From Roseomonas sp. CECT 9278 (GTDB lineage Bacteria; Pseudomonadota; Alphaproteobacteria; Acetobacterales; Acetobacteraceae), in NCBI RefSeq assembly GCF_918698155.1, contig NZ_CAKKLX010000032.1, forward strand, positions 1-55,660: a stretch of DNA of 55,660 nt. The letters run 5' to 3'. The notes beneath the pieces were generated by a model. It searched no databases, was not told where the DNA came from, and worked only from the letters and a program-made list of their open reading frames with translations. This document shows positions 1-13,104 of this stretch, piece after piece. Position numbers and translations under genes: made by a program. Within the stretch, counting starts at the first letter, position 1, and the number at the start of each line of letters is the position of its first letter.

Positions 1-326
1 GCCGCGGCCGGCGCGGGCGCTGCCGCCGGCGTGGCCGCGACCGGCGCCGGTGCGGCGGCCGGCGCGCCCGAGGGCACCGCCTCCCCGGCCTCCACCAGCA
101 CCGCGATCACGTCATTCACCTTCACGCCCTGCGTGCCGTCCGGCACCAGGATCTTGCCGAGGATGCCCTCGTCCACGGCTTCCACTTCCATGGTCGCCTT
201 GTCGGTCTCGATCTCGGCGATCACGTCGCCGGCCTTCACGCGATCGCCTTCCTTCTTCAGCCAGCGCGCGAGGTTGCCCTCCGTCATGGTGGGGGAGAGC
301 GCGGGCATCAGGATGTTGGTTGCCAT
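1..326 (-). CDS. pdhC: Pyruvate dehydrogenase E2 (dihydrolipoamide acetyltransferase), N-terminal part
   Basis: Only the first ~108 codons lie in the window; the gene runs off the left edge. Residues 1-80 form a lipoyl (biotinyl/lipoyl-attachment) domain beginning [17 protein letters not shown], with the lipoyl lysine in the motif [11 protein letters not shown]. It is followed by an Ala/Pro-rich hinge, as in E2 subunits, where the swinging arm links domains. The protein would carry acetyl groups from E1 to CoA in the pyruvate dehydrogenase complex in the cytosol. It starts 12 bp after the pdhB stop, so pdhA-pdhB-pdhC read as one operon. The catalytic and subunit-binding domains are outside the window, so an E2 of another 2-oxoacid complex is not formally excluded, but the E1 genes upstream make PDH the likely assignment. 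Confidence 0.93.
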   Translation of the reverse strand, partial: MATNILMPALSPTMTEGNLARWLKKEGDRVKAGDVIAEIETDKATMEVEAVDEGILGKILVPDGTQGVKVNDVIAVLVEAGEAVPSGAPAAAPAPVAATPAAAPAPAA

Positions 327-338
327 CGGTTCAGCCCC

Positions 339-1721
<1,383 letters not shown>

Positions 1722-1722
1722 G

Positions 1723-2745
1723 TCACTTCGTCTCCAGCAGGATGTCGGTCCAGAGCTCGCTCTCCGGCGGTTCCGGCGATTGCTGCGCGAAGTCGGCGCT
1801 GTCCTGCACGATCGCCTTCACCTCGTCGTCGATCACCTTCAGCTCGGCCTCGGTCACCGCGAACTGGTCGACCAGCAGCTTGCGCGCGGTCTCGATGCAG
1901 TCGGACTGCTCGCGCATCTTCTGCACTTCCTCGCGCGTGCGGTACTTGGCGGGGTCCGACATGGAATGGCCGCGGTAGCGGTAGGTCTTCATCTCCAGCA
2001 GATACGGCCCCTTGCCGGCGCGGCAGTGGGCGACGGCACGCTCGGCCGCCTCGCGCACCGCGATCACGTCCATGCCGTTCACCTGCTCGCCCGGGATGCC
2101 CCAGGCGGCGCCGTTCTGCGACAGGTCGCGCGAGGCGGAGGCACGCTCGACACTCGTGCCCATGCCGTACTTGTTGTTCTCGATCACGAAGATGCAGGGC
2201 AGCTTGAACAGCGCGGCCAGGTTCAGGCTTTCGAAGACCTGGCCCTGGTTCGACGCACCCTCGCCGAAATAGGTGACGGCGACATGGTCGTCGCCGCGAT
2301 ACCAGTTCGAGAAGGCGAGGCCCGCACCCAGCGACACCTGCGCGCCGACGATGCCATGCCCGCCGTAGAAGCCCTTCTCGCGCGAGAACATGTGCATGCT
2401 CCCGCCCTTGCCCTTGGAATAGCCGCCGATGCGCCCGGTCAGTTCCGCCATCACGCCGCGCGCCTCCATGCCGGTCGCGAGCATGTGCCCGTGGTCGCGA
2501 TAGGATGTGATGACCTGGTCGCCGGGCTTCAGCGCCATCTGCATGCCGACCACGACCGCTTCCTGCCCGATATACAGGTGGCAGAAGCCCCCGATCAGCC
2601 CCATGCCGTACAGCTGGCCCGCCTTCTCCTCGAAGCGGCGGATCAGCAGCATGTCGCGATAGGCCTTGAGCATGTCCGCCCGCCTGATCGCAGGTTCCTT
2701 TCCGCGCCCGCGGCGCTTGGGGCTGGTCTCGGCGGCCTGGGCCAT
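1723..2745 (-). CDS. pdhA: Pyruvate dehydrogenase E1 component subunit alpha
   Basis: A 340-aa protein with the full E1-alpha fold. It has [20 protein letters not shown] near the N terminus, the TPP-binding stretch [20 protein letters not shown] ending at [10 protein letters not shown], and the phosphorylation-loop-like [20 protein letters not shown]. It binds TPP and catalyses pyruvate decarboxylation with PdhB. I chose ATG 2745 over an in-frame GTG at 2754 because GAGGGAG sits 8 bases before the ATG but abuts the GTG. It is the first gene of pdhA-pdhB-pdhC. The 5' flank (2755-2974) contains an unusually AT-rich stretch and a near-perfect palindrome that may belong to its promoter. Confidence 0.96.
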   Translation of the reverse strand: MAQAAETSPKRRGRGKEPAIRRADMLKAYRDMLLIRRFEEKAGQLYGMGLIGGFCHLYIGQEAVVVGMQMALKPGDQVITSYRDHGHMLATGMEARGVMAELTGRIGGYSKGKGGSMHMFSREKGFYGGHGIVGAQVSLGAGLAFSNWYRGDDHVAVTYFGEGASNQGQVFESLNLAALFKLPCIFVIENNKYGMGTSVERASASRDLSQNGAAWGIPGEQVNGMDVIAVREAAERAVAHCRAGKGPYLLEMKTYRYRGHSMSDPAKYRTREEVQKMREQSDCIETARKLLVDQFAVTEAELKVIDDEVKAIVQDSADFAQQSPEPPESELWTDILLETK

Positions 2746-2923
2746 GGCGTTCACTCCCTCGGATCGGCGCTCACGGATACGGCCGGCCCCTTTGCCGGAC
2801 GTACCTGCGCGCAGGGTTGGCGTGGCGGCTGCGCGCGGAACTAACAGAGGCGAATTAGGCGCCGAATGCCGCGCTGCGCAAGCGCCATCCGCAAAAAATC
2901 GTTCTTTCGCAATGCAATAAGAC

Positions 2924-2946
2924 GCTTAACCGAAATTCAGTTAAGC
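2924..2946. promoter_or_regulatory. 23-bp near-perfect palindrome in AT-rich pdhA upstream region
   Basis: The arms are GCTTAAC and GTTAAGC; inside them GAA and TTC also pair around a central A, with a single C/A mismatch on each side. The surrounding ~65 bp (about 2890-2955) is far richer in A+T than the neighbouring genes. It lies between the end of the DUF4139 gene and the start of pdhA, both on the minus strand. It could be an operator or part of the promoter for pdhABC, or a terminator for the gene upstream; no clear T-run follows it, so I favour an operator or promoter element. Confidence 0.4.
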
Positions 2947-2974
2947 ATCTGAATCTGCGTGCCCGGCCGCGCGG

Positions 2975-4642
2975 TCAGCGCCCCGGCAACCCCTGCACCT
3001 GGCGCTCGCGCGGCGCCGTCACGCTGAAGCCGAAGCGGATCCGCCGCTCCTCCCCCGGCGCCAGCGTCAGCCGCCAGGCGACGATCCCCGGGCGATCCTC
3101 GACATCGCGCTGGGTCGGCGCCGGGTCGGCCTGCATCGCCACCACCAGCTCGGCATCGCCCGAGACCGGCACCTGGTCCTCGACCACCACCTCCATCGGG
3201 CGCGCGTGGAAGCTGCGCAGCAGCGTCACCGTCTCGAAGCTCTCGGTCGTGGTGCGCCCGGTCAGCAGGCTGCCTTCCTGCGCGCGGCGGCGCGCCTGGG
3301 GTTCGGCGGTGACGCGGATGCGATCGTCGGCGCCGAAGCCCAGCGCCGCTTCCTCACCGGGGCGCAGCAGCGGCAGCGCCGCGCGCCCGACGAACACGCC
3401 ATCGAGGTAGAGCGAGGCCGCCCCCGGCAGCGTCGGCGCCGGCGCGGCATGGGCAAATCGCGCGGTCAGGAACGCGCGCGCCGCGCGCCGCGGCACCACC
3501 AGCGCCGACAGGCTCGCCTCCGCCGGCAGGTCGGCGATGCGCACACGCCGGTCGGACCCGTCGGCGCCGATGCCCGCGCGCCCGGGGATGCGGTATTCCA
3601 CCGCGAAGCCCGTCGCCTGGATGGCGGCGCTGACCACCTCCGCCTCGCGTGGTGGGGGCGCCGGCGCGGCGGCCGGCGCGGCGCGGCTCATGGCCGCTTC
3701 CGGGCGGTCGCGCGGCGCCTGTTCGCGCAACCGCGCGGGATCGAACAGCGCGATCCGCCAGGGCGCGAGCCGCGGCGGCGCGCTGGCCTCGGTGGGCCGC
3801 GCGGTGGACAGCGTCAGCGCGACATCGGCCCAGTCCTCGCCGGTGGATTGCGAGACGATCGCCTCCTGCCGCAACGTCACGCGCGCCGCCTCGCTGTCGA
3901 GCCGCAGTTCATAGACCGGCACCCAGCGCGCGCCGCGCACCTGGTAGCTCACCTCGATCTCGATGCGCGTCGCCGCCTCGGCGCGCAGCGCCACCGCGAT
4001 CTCGAGCGTGCCGGGCGGCGGGCCACCGAGCGCCGCGATCTCCGCGCGGATCGCATCGCGCCGCTGCTCGATCGGGCGGCGGTCGGCCTGCAGCAGGCGG
4101 GTCGCCTCGGCGGCCTGCTCGGTGCCCTCGCGCACCGCCTCCCAGGCGGCGCGCCAGGCGGCGGGATCGGCGGCGAGGCGCGGCGCCGGTTCGTTCGACA
4201 CCGCCGGCTGGCGCTGCGCGGCGACGAAGCCGCCGGCGAGCCGTTCGACCAGGCGCAATTGCGCCGCCTGTGCCGCGAGGCGCGCATCGGTCGCGGCGAT
4301 GGCGGCCTCGGCCTCGGCCAGGCGCGCCTCCAGTGCGGCGCGGCGCACATCCACGGCGCCGCGGTCGAAGCGGGCCTGGCGCAGCTCGACACTGCCGATG
4401 GCGACCGCGGCGGCGGCCTGGGCGCGCGCCGTGACACTCTCGCGCAGCACCGCCCCGGGGATATTGGGCAGCACCAGGACGCTCTCGCCGGCCGGGATAT
4501 CGGCGCTGCCACGCCGCGTCACCGTCGCGATGTCGGGATGCACGGTGACGGCGGCGGGCGGCGCCGCGACCTCGATGCGCGAGGGCTGCGCGAGGGCGGG
4601 CATGGCGGCCAGGAACAGGGCGGCGATCAGCAGGCGCGGCAT
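2975..4642 (-). CDS. DUF4139/DUF4140 (MuiA-like) secreted protein
   Basis: A 555-aa protein with a signal peptide (MPRLLIAALFLAAMPALAQP). The N-terminal DUF4140-like part (about 20-120, VTVHPDIATVTRRGSADIP) is followed by an Ala/Glu/Arg-rich probable coiled coil (about 95-215). The C-terminal DUF4139-like domain has EVSYQVRGARWVPVYELRLD, TGEDWADVALTLSTARP and a final APGEERRIRFGFSVTAP. The family is widespread and its biochemical role is not known; the name 'mucoidy inhibitor A' comes from one member. ATG 4642 was chosen because it opens the signal peptide; a longer open frame to 4714 encodes no plausible leader. It sits between ftsB and the pdh operon without obvious functional link. Confidence 0.85.
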   Translation of the reverse strand: MPRLLIAALFLAAMPALAQPSRIEVAAPPAAVTVHPDIATVTRRGSADIPAGESVLVLPNIPGAVLRESVTARAQAAAAVAIGSVELRQARFDRGAVDVRRAALEARLAEAEAAIAATDARLAAQAAQLRLVERLAGGFVAAQRQPAVSNEPAPRLAADPAAWRAAWEAVREGTEQAAEATRLLQADRRPIEQRRDAIRAEIAALGGPPPGTLEIAVALRAEAATRIEIEVSYQVRGARWVPVYELRLDSEAARVTLRQEAIVSQSTGEDWADVALTLSTARPTEASAPPRLAPWRIALFDPARLREQAPRDRPEAAMSRAAPAAAPAPPPREAEVVSAAIQATGFAVEYRIPGRAGIGADGSDRRVRIADLPAEASLSALVVPRRAARAFLTARFAHAAPAPTLPGAASLYLDGVFVGRAALPLLRPGEEAALGFGADDRIRVTAEPQARRRAQEGSLLTGRTTTESFETVTLLRSFHARPMEVVVEDQVPVSGDAELVVAMQADPAPTQRDVEDRPGIVAWRLTLAPGEERRIRFGFSVTAPRERQVQGLPGR

Positions 4643-4741
4643 GGCGACCTCCGGCGAAGGGCCGCCAGCATCCGCCCTGGCCTGGCGCCGCGCAACCGCG
4701 CCGGCGCGCGGCACGTGCCGCGCGTCACAGCGCGCCGAGCG

Positions 4742-5071
4742 TCAATACAGGCGGCGATCCTGCGGATAGGGCACCACGATCTCGTCGCGCCCGGCCATGT
4801 TCAGCAGCGCGCGGGCACGTTCATCCAGCTGGTCGCGGTCGAGCCGGTCGCCGCGCAGCCCGGTGACGCGGCGTTCGATGGCATCGCGATCGGCCTCGGC
4901 CCGCGCCAGTTCGGCGCGCGCCGCCGCGATGTCGGCCACGCGGTGCTCGCGCGCGATCAGGCCGCGTTCGCCATGCATGGCGTGCCACACGAAATAGCCC
5001 GAGACCGCCAGGAACAGGACCGGCAGCGCCAGGGCATTGAAGATGCGCTTGATGAACCGCAACAGGGGCAT
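4742..5071 (-). CDS. ftsB: FtsB/DivIC-family septum formation initiator
   Basis: A 109-aa single-pass protein: a short cytoplasmic N terminus (MPLLRFIKRI), a membrane segment (about 10-28, NALALPVLFLAVSGYFVWHA), then a periplasmic coiled coil rich in Ala, Arg, Glu and Asp, ending in RARALLNMAGRDEIVVPYPQ, the typical FtsB/DivIC tail. In the divisome FtsB forms a complex with FtsL and FtsQ. The frame stays open to 5176, but that extension contains a strong hairpin (5144-5172) and no transmembrane or conserved sequence, so I take ATG 5071. It lies between eno and the pdh genes, the usual alphaproteobacterial position. Confidence 0.88.
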   Translation of the reverse strand: MPLLRFIKRIFNALALPVLFLAVSGYFVWHAMHGERGLIAREHRVADIAAARAELARAEADRDAIERRVTGLRGDRLDRDQLDERARALLNMAGRDEIVVPYPQDRRLY

Positions 5072-5143
5072 CCAGGACGAGACGACACGTGATTCTAGGC
5101 GTGCGGGCGACTCGGTGTCACCCGCTTCGTCCAGGAAATCGCG

Positions 5144-5172
5144 CGCGGGGAGCAGATTTTTTGCCCCCCGCG
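5144..5172 (-). terminator. Hairpin downstream of eno, before ftsB
   Basis: CGCGGGG-A-GCA pairs with TGC-C-CCCCGCG: ten base pairs with one A/C mismatch and the 7-base loop GATTTTT. It lies 51 bp past the eno stop and 73 bp before the ftsB start, both on the minus strand. No T-run follows, so it may be an RNA 3'-end or leader structure more than an intrinsic terminator. Confidence 0.35.
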
Positions 5173-5222
5173 ACATCAGGGACTCACTTGTCCTCGGCGA
5201 TGGCGCGAAGCTGAACGGAACG

Positions 5223-6533
<1,311 letters not shown>

Positions 6534-6583
6534 CTACACGAGCCCGCGGCAACGCGAAAGGCCGGGGGCCGGCAAGCCCGCCC

Positions 6584-7444
6584 TCAGCGCGCCTGCGCCA
6601 GCACCGACTGGAACCGCGCCAGCGCCGCCTGCAGCGCCGCCACCCCGGCCGGGTCGCCCGCGCCGGCCGCGGCATGGGCGGGGGGCAGCGCACCCAGCAG
6701 GCGCACCACCTCGGCCGCGGGCAGGTCGAAGCCATCGGCCGCCAGCGCCGCCTGCACGCGGTTCCACAGCGCCAGGCGCTGGGCCGGGTCCATCCGCTGC
6801 CCGGTCGCGAGCAGGCCGCGCTGCGCCTCCCGCCAGGCCTCGTGGCGCGCAGCCAGCACGCCGCGCAGGCCGCTGCGCGCGTCATCGCCGACCACCGCCT
6901 GCAGCAGCGCCACCCCGGCCATGATCGCGCCCTGGCGCGCGGCGGCCAGCGTCGCGGCATCGGCGCCCGCCGGCACCGGCGCGGCCAGCGCGCGGAAGCC
7001 ATCCAGGCCGCGGCGGCGCGCAGCCTCCGATGGCCAGCGGCCGGGCACCGCGCGCAGGCCGCCCAGCGCGGCTTCGAAGCGCGCCAGCGCGGCGGCCGCC
7101 TCGGCATCACCGCCCGCGCCGGCGCCGCCGGCCAGGACAGCAAGGCGCTGCGCCGCGATCACCACCAGGTCCATCCCGGGGTCGAGCACCGCCCCCACCA
7201 CGGGGGTCGCCGGCGCCGGCAGCGCGCGCGTCACGCTGGCGGCGGCGGCGAAGCGCAGCGAGGCGGCCTGCTCCACTTCGACCCGTTCGCGCGCGGCAAG
7301 GTGGTCGATCATCTGCCCGATCGCACGGTCGGCGGCGATGGCGAGCCTGGCGTGGTCGGCCGCCGGGCCCTGCGGCGCGGGCGGCGCCATGGCGCAACCC
7401 AGCACCGGCAGCAGGGCGAGCACGGCAAGTAGGCCTCGGCGCAT
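6584..7444 (-). CDS. Predicted lipoprotein, unrecognised
   Basis: A 286-aa protein starting MRRGLLAVLALLPVLGCAM: a type II signal peptide with lipobox LPVLGC, so Cys17 is the likely lipidated residue. The rest is Ala/Arg-rich and mostly helical, without a motif I recognise. One segment (AVLDPGMDLVVIAAQRLAV) is hydrophobic but probably part of a soluble helix. A GGAGT ribosome-binding site precedes ATG 7444. It is probably anchored at the periplasmic face of the inner or outer membrane. It lies 83 bp upstream of eno in the same direction; no functional link is apparent. Third-position GC bias supports it as real coding sequence. Confidence 0.72.
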   Translation of the reverse strand: MRRGLLAVLALLPVLGCAMAPPAPQGPAADHARLAIAADRAIGQMIDHLAARERVEVEQAASLRFAAAASVTRALPAPATPVVGAVLDPGMDLVVIAAQRLAVLAGGAGAGGDAEAAAALARFEAALGGLRAVPGRWPSEAARRRGLDGFRALAAPVPAGADAATLAAARQGAIMAGVALLQAVVGDDARSGLRGVLAARHEAWREAQRGLLATGQRMDPAQRLALWNRVQAALAADGFDLPAAEVVRLLGALPPAHAAAGAGDPAGVAALQAALARFQSVLAQAR

Positions 7445-7626
7445 GGGGGGGGACTCCGGTTCGGGCGGGCGAGACTAATGCCAGCGGCCGAAATCCTCGA
7501 CCGCTGGCGCGCTTCCTGGGCCGCCTTCGAATGCCGCGCGGGACGCTTCGGCGTCGCGGCACGCGCCAGGCGCTCGTGCCCTCGGCAGGGGCGCCTTGCC
7601 CGCGCGGATGGCGAACCCGCCGCGCA

Positions 7627-8973
7627 TCACGCGGGAAAGCTGGTCCAGCGCGCGCCGAGCGACACGGCGCCGATCTCGATCCGCGCCCAGGTGCCGGCGT
7701 CGGGGTCACCCTGCATGTCGATCGACGCGCCGGCGGCGAAGCGCCGCATCAGCGCATCTCCCAGCCGAAACGGCGCCGGGTCCGCTGGCTGCGCGAAATC
7801 GAGCGGATGCGCCACCAGCGCGCCGCGCAGCCCGGGCGGCAGGGCGCGGTCGGCCAGCGCCCAGGCGCGCGCATCGGTCCAGCGCGCGCCGGGTTCGCGC
7901 GGATGGATCACGGCGCACCAGGCCTGGTTCGCCGGCCCTTGGTGGAAGCTGAAGGCCTGCGCGTCGGCTTCCCAGTCCGGCCAGTGGCGGATCAGGGGCG
8001 CGCCGGGCTCGGGCGGCAGCGTCACCGCGTAGAAATACGCGAGGTGGAAGCGCGCACGCTGTCGGATGGCGGCGTCGGGATGCGCCGCGAGGTCGCGCAG
8101 CACGGGCTCCATGCCCGGGACGACGCCACGCGCTTCGGTCGCGGTCTCGATGGCGAGCGCGCCATGGCTGCCGCGGATCATGCGGCGCACCGCGTCGGGG
8201 GCGTGGTCGCAGATCTCGTGCAGGTGGAAGTCGATGCCGTTGAAGGGCATGCCGTCCGGCTCGGGGCCGGCGCGGCGTTCCAGGATGTCCATCATCCAGT
8301 CGGCCGGGTCGAAGGGCAGGTCCTCGCGCGCATACTGCCAGTCGGACCAGAAGGGGCCGGCGATGCCCGGGCGCGCGATCTCCTTCTGCGTGACCAGCGC
8401 GAAGATCGCGGCGACGTCGATCGCGCGGCCCTCCTGTCCGCTCAGGCGCCGCGCGGCGCAGGCGCGCAGGTAAGCGGACGGATGGTCGAGCAGCGCGACC
8501 AGGCGCGCGACATCGGCAGCGTCGTCGGCATCGAAGGGGCGGACCAGCACGGCGATGCCCTCGGCCCGGGCCGGGTCCAGGCCGGGCGGCGGCGCGTCGC
8601 GCAGCGCATCGAGCCAGCCCAGCAGCGGCCCGCGCATCGGCTCGTCCAGGTTGTGGAAGCGCAGGCTGTCGAGGAAGGCGCCGATCACATCCGGGTGGCG
8701 GGCCTGGGCGGCGTTAATCACGCCGAGCAGCCAGGCGAGGCGCCCGGCGGGGTCGTGCGGCAGGGTCTGCCCGGCATTGCGCGCCTGGATCACGCTGCTG
8801 GCCTCGGCCCAGAACACCGCCATCGCCAGGCGTTCCGCGGCGCGGGCGCGGATGGTGGGATCGGCATGGTCGAGCCACGCTGCGACGGCCGGCAGGAAGG
8901 CGTCCCAGGCCGCGCCGCGCATCTCGTGCAGCGGCGCGCGGGCGAGCGTCTCGAAAGCCGCAGGGTCGTCCAT
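7627..8973 (-). CDS. Unrecognised 448-aa protein with HEAT-like helical sequence
   Basis: The protein starts MDDPAAFETLARAPLHEMRG; the frame is open further to 9210 but that part is low-complexity Arg/Pro and without coding character. Several segments look like alpha-alpha repeats (AAWLDHADPTIRARAAERLA, VARLVALLDHPSAYLRACAA, VLRDLAAHPDAAIRQRARFH), spaced 100-180 residues apart, the pattern of HEAT/armadillo-like scaffolds. Other segments (FNGIDFHLHEICDHAPDAV; HWPDWEADAQAFSFHQGPAN) are specific to this protein. There is no signal peptide, so it is probably cytosolic. I do not recognise a family. The neighbours (small unknown proteins) give no hint. Confidence 0.7.
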   Translation of the reverse strand: MDDPAAFETLARAPLHEMRGAAWDAFLPAVAAWLDHADPTIRARAAERLAMAVFWAEASSVIQARNAGQTLPHDPAGRLAWLLGVINAAQARHPDVIGAFLDSLRFHNLDEPMRGPLLGWLDALRDAPPPGLDPARAEGIAVLVRPFDADDAADVARLVALLDHPSAYLRACAARRLSGQEGRAIDVAAIFALVTQKEIARPGIAGPFWSDWQYAREDLPFDPADWMMDILERRAGPEPDGMPFNGIDFHLHEICDHAPDAVRRMIRGSHGALAIETATEARGVVPGMEPVLRDLAAHPDAAIRQRARFHLAYFYAVTLPPEPGAPLIRHWPDWEADAQAFSFHQGPANQAWCAVIHPREPGARWTDARAWALADRALPPGLRGALVAHPLDFAQPADPAPFRLGDALMRRFAAGASIDMQGDPDAGTWARIEIGAVSLGARWTSFPA

Positions 8974-9020
8974 GGGCGGGTCGGATAGAGGCGCACCGGG
9001 CGTCCGGCAAGCGGCGCGCG

Positions 9021-9323
9021 TCAGCCGCGGCGGCGCGCCTGGCGCAGGTCGCGCTGCAGGTCGATGCGCAGGCCCTGCCGGTCGCAGGGCACGAGCAGGC
9101 TCGGGGGCAGGCCGCTCGCGACCGGCATCCGGGCGGTGCGCGGCCGCGAATGACCGGCAAGGCGGACATCGACCCCGGCCGCCCCACGGTTGCGGACCAC
9201 CACGCCCCACTCACCGGCCTGCGCGGTCACGGGTTCGCCGGGTTCGTCGCGTAGCAGGCGCACCAGGTCGCCGGGCTCATAGACCGGCACCGCCGTTCCA
9301 TCGGCCAGATACGTGATGCGCAT
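9021..9323 (-). CDS. Small unrecognised protein (100 aa)
   Basis: Starts MRITYLADGTAVPVYEPGDL from ATG 9323, preceded by GGGGGAC at an ideal distance. It contains a probable beta-rich part (GEWGVVVRNRGAAGVDVRLA) and a basic C terminus (LQRDLRQARRRG). No signal peptide or membrane segment is seen. It ends 47 bp before the 448-aa gene downstream and could be cotranscribed with it. Function unknown; the good ribosome-binding site and the compositional change at the start are the main reasons to call it a gene. Confidence 0.6.
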   Translation of the reverse strand: MRITYLADGTAVPVYEPGDLVRLLRDEPGEPVTAQAGEWGVVVRNRGAAGVDVRLAGHSRPRTARMPVASGLPPSLLVPCDRQGLRIDLQRDLRQARRRG

Positions 9324-9391
9324 GAAGTCCCCCGGGCGATGCGCCGGATGCTGCGGCAGGGGGGGTGAAGGAAGGCTTGCGCGGGGCTGGA

Positions 9392-9634
9392 TCAGCCGCC
9401 ATCGCCAGGCCGGCGCGCCGCCCAGAACAGCCAGGCGATCCAGCCGAAGGCGGCCAGGAACAGCGCATGGGCGCCGAGCACCACGACCAGCGTTTCCGGA
9501 TGCCAGCCTGACAGGCGCAGCGCGGTGACGCCCGCCGGCACCGACCACCACAGCACCAGCGCCATGACCGCGAGGATCAGCACCGCGGGCACCGGGCGGC
9601 GCGGTGCCGGCGGCAGGCCGGGCGGGCGGGTCAT
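9392..9634 (-). CDS. Small membrane protein, two transmembrane helices
   Basis: An 80-aa protein with a Pro-rich N terminus (MTRPPGLPPAPRRPVP), then two hydrophobic segments (about 16-38 and 47-72, the second rich in Trp and Phe: AAFGWIAWLFWAARR). It is probably an inner-membrane protein with both ends in the cytosol. It is the downstream partner of the 117-aa membrane protein (22-bp gap), and both follow kdsA. No family recognised. Confidence 0.6.
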   Translation of the reverse strand: MTRPPGLPPAPRRPVPAVLILAVMALVLWWSVPAGVTALRLSGWHPETLVVVLGAHALFLAAFGWIAWLFWAARRPGDGG

Positions 9635-9655
9635 GGGCGCCGCACCGGGCGGACC

Positions 9656-10009
9656 CTATTCGCCGCCATCGCCGCCATCGCCATCGCTGTGGCGCCCGCC
9701 GCTGTCGCCGCCACTCACGTCGTCTGCGCCGGCACCGGGAAAGGGGCCGAAGGCATAGGCCGCTGCCAGGGCCGCGCCGAACACCGACAGGCCCGCCGCC
9801 ACACCGCCGCCGAAGCGGATCCAGAGCAGGCCGCCGATCATGCCGGCGCCGCAGGCCAGCATCAGCATCACGCGCGCGGTGGGGAGATCACGCAGGGTCA
9901 CCCGGGCAGGCTTGCCCGGCCTGGCGCGCGACGCAATGAAACCCTGCGCGGGGGCCGCGATGCGTGGCGCGCCGTGCAGGTGCCGCGACGCCGCCTGGCC
10001 GCCGGTCAC
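9656..10009 (-). CDS. Small membrane protein translationally coupled to kdsA
   Basis: A 117-aa frame opening with GTG at 10009, which overlaps the kdsA stop as GTGA, an arrangement typical of translational coupling. The first ~40 residues are basic; two hydrophobic segments follow (about 47-67, [20 protein letters not shown]; about 70-92, [19 protein letters not shown]). The C-terminal ~20 residues are almost only Gly, Asp and Ser ([18 protein letters not shown]), an acidic disordered tail. A shorter start near residue 37 is possible. Function unknown. Confidence 0.6.
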   Translation of the reverse strand: MTGGQAASRHLHGAPRIAAPAQGFIASRARPGKPARVTLRDLPTARVMLMLACGAGMIGGLLWIRFGGGVAAGLSVFGAALAAAYAFGPFPGAGADDVSGGDSGGRHSDGDGGDGGE

Positions 10010-10845
10010 GCGCCGGCCGGGTCGCGCTCCGCCTTCGCGAGAGCGTCGAAGGCCTTGAGCCGCGCGATCAGCGCCGGCATCTGCCGCAGCGGGATCATGT
10101 TCGGCCCGTCCGAGGGCGCGTGGTCGGGGTCAGGGTGGGTTTCGATGAAGACCGCGGCGACACCGACGGCCACGGCGGCGCGGGCCAGCACCGGGGCGAA
10201 TTCGCGCTGGCCGCCGGAGGACGTCCCCTGCCCGCCCGGCTGCTGCACGGCGTGGGTGGCGTCCATCACCACCGGATAGCCCGTGGCCGCCATGATGGGC
10301 AGGGAGCGCATGTCGGCGACCAGCGTGTTGTAGCCGAAGGAGGCACCGCGTTCGCACAGCAGGATGTTGTGGTTGCCGGTGCTGGCGATCTTGGCGGCCA
10401 CGTTCTGCATGTCCCACGGCGCGAGGAACTGGCCCTTCTTCACGTTGATGGCGCGCCCGGTTTCCCCGGCCGCGACCAGAAGGTCGGTCTGGCGGGAGAG
10501 GAAGGCGGGGATCTGCAGGATGTCCACCGCCTCGGCCGCCGGGGCGCATTGGTCGGGGGCGTGGATGTCGGTGAGGGTGGGCAGGCCGGTGGTGGCGCGG
10601 ACCTGCGCGAGGATGTCGAGGCCCTCGGCCATGCCGATGCCGCGGGCGGCGGAGACCGAGGTGCGGTTCGCCTTGTCGTAGGACGACTTGTAGACGAGGG
10701 GCACGCCGGCGGCGGTGGCGATCTCCTTCAGGGCCGCGGCCATTTCCAGCGCATGGGCGCGGGATTCGATCTGGCAGGGGCCACAGAGGAAGACCAACGG
10801 CAGGTCGTTGCCGAAGGTGACGGGGCCGGCGGGGACGTGGCGCAT
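10006..10845 (-). CDS. kdsA: 3-deoxy-8-phosphooctulonate (KDO-8-P) synthase
   Basis: A 279-aa enzyme condensing phosphoenolpyruvate with arabinose 5-phosphate to give KDO 8-phosphate, the precursor of the inner-core sugar of LPS. Motifs: [18 protein letters not shown], the PEP/A5P-binding [41 protein letters not shown] and the C-terminal [22 protein letters not shown] 10845 has GGAG ten bases upstream; a TTG two codons earlier is less likely. It lies downstream of pyrG (84-bp gap), the usual order in alphaproteobacteria. Confidence 0.97.
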   Translation of the reverse strand: MRHVPAGPVTFGNDLPLVFLCGPCQIESRAHALEMAAALKEIATAAGVPLVYKSSYDKANRTSVSAARGIGMAEGLDILAQVRATTGLPTLTDIHAPDQCAPAAEAVDILQIPAFLSRQTDLLVAAGETGRAINVKKGQFLAPWDMQNVAAKIASTGNHNILLCERGASFGYNTLVADMRSLPIMAATGYPVVMDATHAVQQPGGQGTSSGGQREFAPVLARAAVAVGVAAVFIETHPDPDHAPSDGPNMIPLRQMPALIARLKAFDALAKAERDPAGA

Positions 10846-10929
10846 GGACAACTCCGGGACGGCGCGGCGATGCGCGCCTGGATGCGTTTCAGTGCGCCCA
10901 CCGCGGCGCGGCCCGCGCGGCGCGACGCA

Positions 10930-12651
<1,722 letters not shown>

Positions 12652-12665
12652 CTACAGCATTTTCA

Positions 12666-12687
12666 CGTCAGGCGGCTGCGCCTGACG
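12666..12687. repeat. Perfect 9-bp inverted repeat (hairpin) between pyrG and secG
   Basis: CGTCAGGCG and CGCCTGACG flank the loop GCTG. It sits in the 190-bp gap between the secG stop and the pyrG start. The gap is otherwise non-coding and relatively A-rich around 12690-12722. It resembles an extragenic palindrome unit; a role as secG 3' structure or pyrG leader element cannot be told apart. Confidence 0.4.
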
Positions 12688-12737
12688 ACTCGGAAAACGC
12701 GCAAGAACAGAGAAGTAGAGCGTGTTCGGCGAAGGCA

Positions 12738-12754
12738 AGCGAGATCAGCTCGCT
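12738..12754 (-). terminator. Hairpin directly after secG stop
   Basis: AGCGAG and CTCGCT pair across ATCAG immediately downstream of the secG stop codon (minus strand). The stem is short and no T-run follows, so it is a weak candidate for a factor-independent terminator; it may be an RNA-stabilising 3' hairpin. Confidence 0.3.
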
Positions 12755-13069
12755 CTAGTTCGTGGGCACGGCCGGCAGCACGGGGGCGGCCGGCGCGCTG
12801 GCGGGGGGCGGCGAATCGAGGATCGAGCGGTTCTGCTGCGACGCCCCGCGGTTGAGCAGCGCCAAGGCCAGCGCGAGGACGAAGAAGGCGGTCCCCAGGA
12901 TGGCGGTGCCGCGCGTCAGCAGGTTGGCGGTGCCCCGCCCGCCCATGAAGGACCCCATGCCCCCGGAGGACCCGATGCCCAGCCCGCCGCCCTCGCTGCG
13001 CTGGAGCAGCACCAGGCCGATCAGGGCAAGGGTGACGAACAGATGGATGACGAGCAGGACGGTGGTCAT
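12755..13069 (-). CDS. secG: Preprotein translocase subunit SecG
   Basis: A 104-aa inner-membrane protein. The N-terminal helix (MTTVLLVIHLFVTLALIGLVLLQ) is followed by the SecG signature RSEGGGLGIGSSGGMGSFMG and GRGTANLLTRGTAILGTAFF, the second membrane helix. The tail (SAPAAPVLPAVPTN) is Pro/Ala-rich. SecG joins SecY and SecE in the protein-export channel and improves translocation efficiency. It lies 35 bp downstream of tpiA in the same direction, a conserved alphaproteobacterial pair. Confidence 0.95.
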   Translation of the reverse strand: MTTVLLVIHLFVTLALIGLVLLQRSEGGGLGIGSSGGMGSFMGGRGTANLLTRGTAILGTAFFVLALALALLNRGASQQNRSILDSPPPASAPAAPVLPAVPTN

Positions 13070-13104
13070 GGCGAGGGGTATCTAGCGAGGCGCGGGCGCC
13101 GCGG

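Noticed and set aside
4643..4714. Longer start for the DUF4139 protein
   Set aside because: It would bury the clear signal peptide that begins at 4642.
5072..5176. Longer FtsB start at 5176
   Set aside because: The extension covers a strong hairpin, lacks family similarity, and its ribosome-binding site is badly spaced.
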